Assembly (NCBI GenBank): GCA_004558975.1
Contig: SFZB01000015.1
Span: forward strand, 1 to 20,707
Direction: 5' to 3'
DNA length: 20,707 bases
Origin: a bacterium
GTDB taxonomy: Bacteria > Bacillota > Clostridia > Oscillospirales > CAG-272
Every line of letters starts with the position of its first letter. Positions within the stretch are counted from its first letter, which is position 1. The notes under the pieces were generated by a model that saw nothing but the letters and a program-made list of their open reading frames with translations, had not been told where the DNA came from and ran no database searches. A program made the position numbers and the translations under genes. Below are positions 15,001 to 20,707 of the stretch, one piece after another.

Positions 15001-16224
15001 ATGGACTATCGTTTACACGTCCGGAAACACCCGAATTTCCCGCACGACGTCCTGCGTGATGCATACCGTATGCCCACAGCGGCGTTCACACCGTATACGC
15101 GCGTCAACACGCACAGCGAACTCGGCGGCTCGACCGCTCTGCTTTACGAGACACTCGCCGAGCATTACGAACCGGGACTCACCATTCCGGGAGAAAAGAG
15201 CAATCTTTTTTATGTCCTCGCAGGGATCCGCTCCCTCTTGACCCCGGGGCTTGAGCCCGCGATGAAAGTCGGGCCCATCTGGGGCAACGCCATGGTTGCC
15301 TGCGTGTTCGCGCTTGCCAAGGCGACACCGCATATCTGGAGCGCTCTGACCGAACCCGAGAAATACGGCATCGACTGCCTGATGCGCGCGTCGGTCGTCA
15401 CCTGCTCCTGGGCGACCTCGGATCAGAACGATTACCAAACAGGTCCCTGCCTCGCCGGAAATTACAGCAAGCATTGGAACCCGAACCATGTCTCCCCCCA
15501 TGTGATCCCGATCCTCATGGCGGTATCTTATTTCGGCTCGGCAGAGAAAGTCAACAGCATTCTGACGGAGTTTTCCTATGACGACGCCATGCAGAAACTG
15601 CAGGATCACCGTTTCACCAACATCCTGCGTACCTGGTCGCCTGCCGGAAAAATGCTCTTTGAAGAAGGCGGCACCTGCTACCTGCAGAACCGCAGGACCC
15701 CGACCCCTGCAGGGGAAGGAAAAGGCGTCAAATTTCCTTATCTATATAAGGGAATGCCGCTTGCCGACACGGACGCCATCTTCCGCGAGCTGCTTCTGCA
15801 TAACGAGCGCGGCGGCATCGTCACGAACGCGGAAGGGGATCCAGACGGGCAGTACGCCTATTTTCCCGAGGGTGTCTCCTCGCCCGTGGCGGGGATGGAA
15901 GGGATGATGACCGAGTTCAAGTCCCATGACGCGCTCGGCATCCGCTCCGACTCCGTTTATTGCGCGACGAATTTCTGTATTCTCGTCCCCGCCGCTGTCA
16001 CCGCCGTCGCCCTCGGGCTTTGGGATCCCGACAAAAAGGAGAACGAAGAGGCATCGCACCTCACGACCGTCGGCGTCGTGGACTTTCTCTTCAAGTTGCA
16101 GAACGGTTATGTTTCGTTCTCCAAAGGAGCCGAGCACCACTATACGGAAGCAAGCACACACGGCGGCTACCGTTTTGCCAAAGCGCTGTGGTTTGATGCC
16201 CTACAGGACGAGGACGCAAAATAA
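15001..16224 (+). CDS. Protein of unknown function, 407 residues
   Basis: I do not recognise this family. The 407-residue protein has no signal peptide or membrane segment. It looks mainly helical with many aromatic residues, plus loops such as SDQNDYQTGPCLAGNYSKHW (140-159) and GGIVTNAEGDPDGQYAYFPE (271-290) and a C-terminal AEHHYTEASTHGGYRFAKAL. The alternating helix and aromatic loop arrangement is compatible with an (alpha/alpha)-toroid of carbohydrate-active proteins, but no catalytic motif could be assigned. GGAGG (14990-14994) is 6 bases before ATG 15001. A consensus-like promoter and a palindrome suggest regulated expression. It is a single-gene unit ended by the hairpin at 16280-16308. 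Confidence 0.85.
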   Translation: MDYRLHVRKHPNFPHDVLRDAYRMPTAAFTPYTRVNTHSELGGSTALLYETLAEHYEPGLTIPGEKSNLFYVLAGIRSLLTPGLEPAMKVGPIWGNAMVACVFALAKATPHIWSALTEPEKYGIDCLMRASVVTCSWATSDQNDYQTGPCLAGNYSKHWNPNHVSPHVIPILMAVSYFGSAEKVNSILTEFSYDDAMQKLQDHRFTNILRTWSPAGKMLFEEGGTCYLQNRRTPTPAGEGKGVKFPYLYKGMPLADTDAIFRELLLHNERGGIVTNAEGDPDGQYAYFPEGVSSPVAGMEGMMTEFKSHDALGIRSDSVYCATNFCILVPAAVTAVALGLWDPDKKENEEASHLTTVGVVDFLFKLQNGYVSFSKGAEHHYTEASTHGGYRFAKALWFDALQDEDAK

Positions 16225-16279
16225 GCGCGATGCCATCGCTCGCGCCGCCGCCTCATCTTAATATACCGTCACTGATTCG

Positions 16280-16315
16280 GGGCGGAGCCGATTTTCCAGG
16301 CTCCGCCCTGTTTTA
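16280..16315 (+). terminator. Terminator after gene 15001
   Basis: GGGCGGAGCC (16280-16289) pairs with GGCTCCGCCC (16299-16308) around a 9-base loop, followed by TGTTTTA. It lies 55 bases after the stop codon and its end overlaps the last bases of the convergent AlkD-like gene. Confidence 0.88.
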
Positions 16316-16993
16316 TCGCAGTTTTCGGAGTTCGTCTTTTTGCTTTTCTGTCAGACGGTAACTTTCGCACGCTTTGAGGATGGCACGGCGGTGCGCCCCC
16401 GGGGCGAGACGCCGCTCCGCTATGTACGGCAACACTGTTTCATACTGTTTGGCGAGCGCCGTCGCGAAATACCACGCGACCATGGTCTCGAGGTAATATT
16501 CCTCCGTCGGGATCGCGGCGACCCATGTAAGGTATTCTTCCCGGAACGCTCCGTCAAGGTAGTACCGCATCAGATTCAGGATCCCGAAGCGGCAGGTATA
16601 GACGTGCGGTGACGCCATCCAACGGCGGATATGCGGCAGGAGCACTGCTTCCCGATGGCGAAAGGCAACGGGCGAAAGCATATCGCAGGTTGCCCAGTTG
16701 TCGATATAGGGCAGGAACGCGTCAAGGAGCCCGATGACACGTTCAAAATCACGCTCCCCGGCAATCAGGCACCCGTGCAGATTGTCCTCGTCGTAATAGG
16801 TATGCGGTAAGGACGCATAAAAATCCGCTTTCCCGTCATCCGAGGACAGACGTTTCGCGAGTGCGCGGAGCGCCGGCATTCGTACACCGAGCACCCGCTC
16901 CCGCTCCATGTTCGGTATTAACGCCGATTGAAAAGCAGCGTAGGCGGGATCTGCGATGGTACGGAGCGCCTCGGTATAGTCCGCCGGGGTCAC
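16313..16993 (-). CDS. DNA alkylation repair protein, AlkD-like
   Basis: A 226-residue HEAT-like helical-repeat DNA glycosylase that removes alkylated purines. Residues corresponding to the AlkD active site are present: Trp100 and Asp104 in DNWATCD, spaced as Trp109/Asp113 of Bacillus cereus AlkD, Trp174 (MVAWYFA), matching Trp187, and Arg135 in CRFGIL. The start is GTG at 16993-16991 with GAGGTG 8 bases upstream. The stop of the DUF1653 gene (16990-16992) overlaps this GTG by GTGA, so translation is probably coupled. The 3' end overlaps the terminator of the convergent gene. Confidence 0.92.
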   Translation of the reverse strand: MTPADYTEALRTIADPAYAAFQSALIPNMERERVLGVRMPALRALAKRLSSDDGKADFYASLPHTYYDEDNLHGCLIAGERDFERVIGLLDAFLPYIDNWATCDMLSPVAFRHREAVLLPHIRRWMASPHVYTCRFGILNLMRYYLDGAFREEYLTWVAAIPTEEYYLETMVAWYFATALAKQYETVLPYIAERRLAPGAHRRAILKACESYRLTEKQKDELRKLR

Positions 16994-17313
16994 GGTCTAT
17001 CACCTCTGCCGCCCGGGCAATCGGATGCCCCGTTCCCGGACGCATTCTTCTCGTGCGTTTCCCGCGCATAGTTCTCCGTATCGATCCCACGCGCCGCATC
17101 ACCCTCCGTCACCGGCGTAAAGCGCCGATACGATACTCCGTCCCGTGTGACCGTTTCGTTCCACATGGTAGCAGGGCGTACCCATAGCCTGCCCTCACCG
17201 TACAGCGCACGGTACACCACCATCTCCTCGAGCGTTTCGGAATGACGTGCCACCCCGATGACCTCATAGAGACCCCCCTTGAAGTGCCTGTATTTCCCCG
17301 GTAATATTTGCAT
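16990..17313 (-). CDS. DUF1653 domain protein
   Basis: A 107-residue protein whose first 65 residues match the small beta-rich DUF1653 domain: GKYRHFKGGLYEVIGVARHS (about 6-25), VVYRALYGEGRLWVRP and FTPV. The family is common in bacteria and has no established function. The C-terminal tail (about 70-107) is low-complexity, charged and probably disordered. ATG 17313 is preceded by GGGAGGAT; upstream in-frame starts lack this. It is the first gene of an operon with the AlkD-like gene, overlapping it by 4 bases, and is read from the promoter at 17363-17391. Confidence 0.88.
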   Translation of the reverse strand: MQILPGKYRHFKGGLYEVIGVARHSETLEEMVVYRALYGEGRLWVRPATMWNETVTRDGVSYRRFTPVTEGDAARGIDTENYARETHEKNASGNGASDCPGGRGDRP

Positions 17314-17362
17314 CGTATCCTCCCGCAGCCGACATTCGTCGGTCTTTTTGTTTCTCCCTCCT

Positions 17363-17391
17363 ATTCTAGCACGGTTTTTGCGGCTTGCCAA
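17363..17391 (-). promoter_or_regulatory. Promoter of the DUF1653-AlkD operon
   Basis: On the minus strand TTGGCA, 17 bases, TAGAAT, with TGC as extended -10, 50 bases before ATG 17313. Confidence 0.82.
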
Positions 17392-17439
17392 GGGCAGTCC
17401 GCGGGCGCCGCGCATATCCTGCCATGAGAGGAGTCACTT

Positions 17440-18507
17440 ATGACCGTTTCGCTTTGCATGATTGTCCGCGACGAAGAGGCTGTACTCGGGCGATGCCTCG
17501 ACAGTATCGCCGGGCTGTTTGATGAGATCATCGTGACCGACACCGGCAGTCGGGACGCGACCAAAAGAATTGCCGCAGATCACGGAGCCCGTGTTTTCGA
17601 TTTCGCGTGGTGCGACGATTTTGCCGCCGCGAGGAACGACTCTTTTTCCCATGCAACATCGGATTTTCTCTTTTGGCTGGATGCCGATGATGTGCTGACG
17701 GAGGAAAACCGAGAAAAGTTCCTCTTGCTGAAAGAACGCCTGACGCCCGCGACCGATGTCGTGATGATGCCGTATGAAACGGCGTTTGATGAGGACGGCA
17801 AAGCGACTTTTACCTTTCTGCGTGAACGTCTGATCCGCCGCACGCTCCCCCACCGCTGGGAAGGATATGTTCATGAGGTACTCACCTATGCCGGAAGTGA
17901 GGAAATCGCGGATGTCGCCGTCACCCACAAGAGTGTCAAAACCGCCTATTCCGACCGCAATCTGCATATCTACGAAACACATATACAGCGCGGAGAACCT
18001 CTCTCGCCGCGCGATCTTTTTTACTGGGGGCGCGAGCTCTTTTATCACAGGCACGACCGCGAAGCATCCAATGTCCTGACTGCCTTTCTGCATCACCCTG
18101 CCGCCTGGACGGAAAACAAAATTGATGCCTGCCGCCTGCTCGCCGCCATAGCGTTGCGCGCCGACGATCGAGAAGGAGCTATGGCGGCCTACACACGCAC
18201 ATTTTTATACGGTTCCCCGCGCGCGGAAGTGTGTACCGAAATCGGCGAATTGCTCTCGGGCGCCGAAGAATGGCGGGGAGCCATCTTCTGGTTTCGCGTC
18301 GCGCTAGAGGCAGGAGGAACAGGAGACTCTCGCGGGTTCCGCGATGAGACACTCAGCGGCTTTGCTCCTCTACTCGGTCTGTGCGTTTGCTATGACCGAC
18401 TCGGGGAGCGGGAAAAAGCAATCTATTATAACGAGGAGGCAGCCAAATTGCGTCCGCATGCGCCCGCTGTGCTCTATAACAGGCAGTATTTCGGAGAGGA
18501 AAGTTAA
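17440..18507 (+). CDS. Glycosyltransferase family 2 with helical-repeat tail
   Basis: A 355-residue predicted glycosyltransferase. The GT-A domain (1 to about 185) begins SLCMIVRDEEAVLGRCLDSI and carries DTGS (34-37) and the DxD-type metal motif DADD (81-84); this is the GT2 type seen with TPR tails in Firmicutes. Residues about 190-345 form paired helices of tetratricopeptide-like character, probably binding a protein or acceptor. No signal peptide or membrane helix is seen, so action would be on the cytoplasmic side. GAGAGGAG is 7 bases before ATG 17440. The collagen-like gene follows 115 bases downstream on the same strand; its threonine-rich repeat is a plausible acceptor. The sugar donor is unknown. 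No clear promoter was found. Confidence 0.88.
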   Translation: MTVSLCMIVRDEEAVLGRCLDSIAGLFDEIIVTDTGSRDATKRIAADHGARVFDFAWCDDFAAARNDSFSHATSDFLFWLDADDVLTEENREKFLLLKERLTPATDVVMMPYETAFDEDGKATFTFLRERLIRRTLPHRWEGYVHEVLTYAGSEEIADVAVTHKSVKTAYSDRNLHIYETHIQRGEPLSPRDLFYWGRELFYHRHDREASNVLTAFLHHPAAWTENKIDACRLLAAIALRADDREGAMAAYTRTFLYGSPRAEVCTEIGELLSGAEEWRGAIFWFRVALEAGGTGDSRGFRDETLSGFAPLLGLCVCYDRLGEREKAIYYNEEAAKLRPHAPAVLYNRQYFGEES

Positions 18508-18571
18508 CTTGCCGAGTACTAGATGCATATTCTGTAACTAGGGAGTTATCTCCCGATATTCCGGATATACT

Positions 18572-18595
18572 CGCAAGTTTTCTCGAAAACTTGCG
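18572..18595 (+). promoter_or_regulatory. Hairpin in the leader of the collagen-like gene
   Basis: CGCAAGTTTT (18572-18581) and AAAACTTGCG (18586-18595) form a perfect 10-base stem with a CTCG loop, 27 bases before ATG 18623. GGGAG and CTCCC (18541-18554) make a small second hairpin upstream. The T-run after the stem is absent, so it could be an attenuator, a processing site or a leader stabiliser rather than a terminator. Confidence 0.55.
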
Positions 18596-18622
18596 ATTGT
18601 CTTGATGGAAAGGATATTTAAC

Positions 18623-19411
18623 ATGCCTTGTCATTCATGTAACGGGAACCGTGGCGGTACACCCCGCCGCGACTGCCCCGATGAAGCAATTGATCCGCGA
18701 CTGATCGGTACGCGCGGAGCGACCGGCCCGCGCGGTCCGGCTGGCTGTCGTGGTCCCGTCGGTGCGACCGGCGCCACGGGTGTAACGGGCGCCACGGGTG
18801 TAACGGGCGCCACGGGTGTAACGGGCGCCACGGGTGTAACGGGCGCCACGGGTGTAACGGGCGCAACAGGCGCCACGGGTGTAACGGGCGCCACGGGACC
18901 GACCGGTCCTACCGGGCCGCAGGGTCCTTCTGCCTCTTTGACAACAAGCGGCAACTACGTCACAAACGGCTCTATGGACACGTTCGAGGGCACGATACCG
19001 ACCGGGTGGACATCCGAGAACGCCACTCTCGTTTCCGAGCAAAGATCCCCCGGACGTATGCACACGGGATCATCCTCCGTTTCGCTTGCCGATCGCGGTA
19101 CTCTGTCGCAAGATGTTCAACCGACAGTGGAGGGAGCCTATTATGACCTTTCCTTCTTCGCCAATGCCACCTCGGCAGACACCACCCTGACGGCGGCTGT
19201 GATCTTTGTCACGCCCGGCGGCGACGAGATCGGACTCACGATAGAGATCCCCGGCGATTCGCTCCCGAATGCCTCCGGCGACTTCGGTTACTATCGCCGC
19301 ATCTCGACGAAAGCCCCCGAGGGGACGACCGCTGTTCGTGTCGCTTTCGGCGCGGCATCGCAGAGCGGCGGCACCGTTCAGATTGACGACGTCGCTCTGA
19401 CGCTCGCATAA
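18623..19411 (+). CDS. Collagen-like repeat protein with C-terminal beta-sandwich domain
   Basis: A 262-residue protein in three parts. The N-terminus (1-28) has CHSC and an AIDPRLIG segment like the exosporium-targeting leader of BclA-type proteins (DPNLVG). Residues 29-103 are 25 perfect Gly-X-Y triplets, 18 of them ending in Thr (GAT, GVT, GPT), which would form a collagen triple helix and offer O-glycosylation sites. Residues about 104-262 have a beta-rich pattern, starting NGSMDTFEGTIPTGW and ending IDDVALTLA, similar to carbohydrate-binding or jelly-roll modules. No signal peptide or transmembrane anchor is seen, which fits assembly from the mother cell onto a spore. AAAGGA (18609-18614) is 8 bases before ATG 18623; earlier TTG/ATG codons lack it. 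Surface role is inferred. Confidence 0.9.
   Translation: MPCHSCNGNRGGTPRRDCPDEAIDPRLIGTRGATGPRGPAGCRGPVGATGATGVTGATGVTGATGVTGATGVTGATGVTGATGATGVTGATGPTGPTGPQGPSASLTTSGNYVTNGSMDTFEGTIPTGWTSENATLVSEQRSPGRMHTGSSSVSLADRGTLSQDVQPTVEGAYYDLSFFANATSADTTLTAAVIFVTPGGDEIGLTIEIPGDSLPNASGDFGYYRRISTKAPEGTTAVRVAFGAASQSGGTVQIDDVALTLA
18770..18886 (+). repeat. 18-base tandem repeat coding GATGVT
   Basis: GGCGCCACGGGTGTAACG occurs five times in exact tandem (18770-18859), then a 9-base partial unit GGCGCAACA (18860-18868), then a sixth identical copy (18869-18886). The identity at synonymous positions shows recent expansion. Copy changes would alter collagen length in steps of six residues without a frameshift. 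Confidence 0.97.
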
Positions 19412-19430
19412 CCCGCTTCCCCACGGTACA

Positions 19431-19460
19431 CCCCCGCGTCTTTTTGGCGCGGGGGATTTT
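19431..19460 (+). terminator. Terminator of the collagen-like gene
   Basis: CCCCCGCG (19431-19438) pairs with CGCGGGGG (19448-19455) around a 9-base loop, followed by ATTTTC, 20 bases after the stop. A second inverted repeat, GGCGGGG (19489-19495) with CCCCGCC (19512-19518), follows without a T-run. Nothing else was recognised between 19461 and 19591. Confidence 0.82.
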
Positions 19461-19591
19461 CACTACCAATCCGTCAAAACGGTTAATCGGCGGGGCGGGC
19501 GGCATCGCGCCCCCCGCCACCGTTATCAAGACAGTGATATGACCGTTATGCGCGGGTTATCTCCGCCACTCTGCTTTTTTGCCGAAATCTA

Positions 19592-19620
19592 TTGACATTC
19601 CCCGCCCCTTTTAGTATAAT
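19592..19620 (+). promoter_or_regulatory. Perfect consensus promoter of tRNA-Ser
   Basis: TTGACA (19592-19597), exactly 17 bases, TATAAT (19615-19620): both hexamers match the sigma-A consensus completely. It lies 36 bases upstream of the mature tRNA 5' end and should be very strong. Confidence 0.93.
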
Positions 19621-19656
19621 AATCCGGCAGGTTGTGAATCGGCACCTGCTACTTTT

Positions 19657-19747
19657 GGAGAAGTACTCAAGAGGCCGAAGAGGCGCCCCTGCTAAGGGTG
19701 TAGGCCGGGTAACCGGCGCGAGGGTTCAAATCCCTCCTTCTGCGCCA
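19657..19747 (+). tRNA. tRNA-Ser (anticodon GCT)
   Basis: A 91-base class II tRNA. The anticodon loop CTGCTAA (19689-19695) has GCT at 19691-19693, reading AGC/AGU serine codons. The D-arm (CTC with GAG), long variable arm (GCCGG with CCGGC around GTAA), T-arm (GAGGG TTCAAAT CCCTC) and encoded CCA (19745-19747) are all present. In the acceptor stem GGAGAAG faces CTTCTGC, which leaves a G2-G71 mismatch where related tRNAs have G-C. The gene is followed at once by a strong terminator. Confidence 0.93.
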
Positions 19748-19791
19748 AGCCGCCGCAAGTGTATCGCTTGCGGCGGCTTTTTGCTTTTTTA
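19748..19791 (+). terminator. Terminator of tRNA-Ser
   Basis: AGCCGCCGCAAG (19748-19759) and CTTGCGGCGGCT (19767-19778) form a 12-base stem with a 7-base loop, followed by TTTTTGCTTTTTT. It starts directly after the encoded CCA. Confidence 0.93.
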
Positions 19792-19795
19792 TGAT

Positions 19796-20707
19796 TTATG
19801 CGAAAGTAACGACAGTGCCGGTTTTGCCGTTTAAGGCGTCGATGGCTTTGTCCAGAGAGGTGATGATGGCCTTTTTGTCCGGGTCTGCACGGACGAATTT
19901 CATGGCGGCCTGGACCTTGGGCAGCATACTGCCGGCGGCGAAGTGGCCCTCGGTCACATAGCGGGCGGCTTCGGCCACGGTCATGCGGTCCAGATCCTGC
20001 TGCTCCGGCGTGCCCCAACGGATAGCCACCTTTTCCACTTCGGTCAGGATCATCAGAATGTCGGCGTCCACCTGTTCAGCCAGCAGTTCCGCGGCGTAGT
20101 CCTTATCGATGACGGCGGCCACGCCCTCCAGGGTGCCGTCTGGGTTTTCCACCACAGGGATTCCGCCGCCACCGCAGGTGACCACAATGGTGTTATCCCA
20201 CAGAGACTTTACTTCACGGATCTCCACAATGCGGCGGGGCAGAGGAGAGGCGACGACCCTGCGCCAACCACGGCCGGCATCCTCCCGCATCTCATAGCCT
20301 TTGGTAGCTGCCAGTTTTTTCGCATCTTCCTCTGTGTAGAAGGCGCCGATGGGTTTCGTGGGATTTTGGAAGGCCGGGTCGTCCCGTTCCACCACCATCT
20401 GGGTGAGCAGAGAGACCACGGGGATGTTCAGGTTGTGCTTTTTCAGCGCGTAGCACAGGGACTGCTGCAAATGGTAGCCGATATAGCCCTGGCTCATGGC
20501 GCCGCACACATCAAAGGGCATGGGCGGGACCACGTCCTTGGCCGTTTCACTGGCCAGCACGATACGGCCAACCTGAGGGCCGTTACCATGGACGATGGCC
20601 AGTTCATAACCGGCGGCGCTCAGCGTGGCAATATGCTCACAGGTCTGTTTGACCACTTCCAGCTGCGCCTCGGCGGTGGGAGCGCTGTTTTTGCTTTGCA
20701 GGGCGTT
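19796..20707 (-). CDS. arcC: Carbamate kinase (5' end off window)
   Basis: Makes ATP from carbamoyl phosphate and ADP, the last step of arginine deiminase fermentation and related routes. The frame is open to the right edge; the first visible residues NALQSKN follow the usual MxKRIVIALGG start, so only about 10 residues are missing. Family blocks seen include HGNGPQVG, DVCGAMSQGYIGYHLQQSL, TCGGGGIPV, DKDYAAELLAEQVDAD and GHFAAGSMLPKVQAA. The annotated-looking GTG at 20656 is internal. The stop (19796-19798) lies 49 bases from the tRNA-Ser 3' end, and the two are convergent. Codon choice (many CTG, GTG, CAG) looks somewhat unlike the CTC/GTC-rich genes elsewhere in the window. Neighbouring arginine genes would lie to the right. 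Confidence 0.94.
   Translation of the reverse strand, partial: NALQSKNSAPTAEAQLEVVKQTCEHIATLSAAGYELAIVHGNGPQVGRIVLASETAKDVVPPMPFDVCGAMSQGYIGYHLQQSLCYALKKHNLNIPVVSLLTQMVVERDDPAFQNPTKPIGAFYTEEDAKKLAATKGYEMREDAGRGWRRVVASPLPRRIVEIREVKSLWDNTIVVTCGGGGIPVVENPDGTLEGVAAVIDKDYAAELLAEQVDADILMILTEVEKVAIRWGTPEQQDLDRMTVAEAARYVTEGHFAAGSMLPKVQAAMKFVRADPDKKAIITSLDKAIDALNGKTGTVVTFA

Noticed and set aside
17314..17415. N-terminal extension of the DUF1653 protein
   Set aside because: The extra 34 residues are Arg/Lys-rich, cross the promoter at 17363-17391, and the GGGAGGAT site points to ATG 17313.
18770..18886. CRISPR-like array
   Set aside because: The units are contiguous 18-base repeats without unique spacers and they encode collagen triplets in frame.
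18631..18954. Pro-Val-Ala repeat frame on the minus strand of the collagen repeat
   Set aside because: The repeat is open in several frames because of its period of 18. Only the plus-strand frame has perfect Gly-X-Y spacing, flanking domains and a ribosome site.
19592..19834. 80-codon open frame over the tRNA
   Set aside because: It runs through a tRNA gene, its promoter and its terminator; this is the usual spurious frame over tRNA genes.

Overview
The window reads as chromosomal DNA of a high-GC, low-complexity-free member of the Firmicutes, most likely a gut-type Clostridia (Oscillospiraceae or Christensenellales-like). This is inferred from strong GGAGG-type ribosome sites on nearly every gene, sigma-A type promoters, single-chain Fe-S serine ammonia-lyase, Firmicutes-type FeoB, UPF0340 (YwlG) and a FliB-like cysteine protein. 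No phage, insertion sequence or CRISPR array was seen. Genes lie on both strands in short transcription units separated by clear hairpin terminators, and no stretch longer than 300 bases lacks a gene.

Layout, left part: a truncated predicted lipoprotein (minus, 1-1604) is divergent from a GH36 alpha-galactosidase (1840-4005) whose promoter is overlaid by a LacI-type palindrome. A TetR regulator and a PlsC acyltransferase form a two-gene operon (4201-5753) that converges on an FAD-dependent oxidoreductase (5853-7076, minus). The feoAB ferrous-iron uptake operon follows (7238-9621).

Middle part: a minus-strand cluster (13704 down to 9780) holds a four-helix membrane protein, a DUF1015 protein, L-serine ammonia-lyase and a UPF0340 protein. 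Next comes a FliB-like protein (minus) back-to-back with a well-expressed-looking gene of unknown function (15001-16224). AlkD-like DNA glycosylase and a DUF1653 protein are translationally coupled on the minus strand.

Right part: a GT2 glycosyltransferase with a helical-repeat tail is followed by a collagen-like protein with a Gly-X-Thr repeat and a C-terminal beta-sandwich-type domain. I regard this pair as the most interesting candidate system (surface or spore-coat glycoprotein plus its glycosyltransferase). A tRNA-Ser(GCT) with a perfect consensus promoter follows, and a carbamate kinase (arcC, minus, truncated at its 5' end) runs convergently into the tRNA.

Across the window nine promoters were located by eye. 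All have 17-base spacers, and seven carry a TGn extended -10 element. All coordinates and motif readings were made by eye; no database search was possible.
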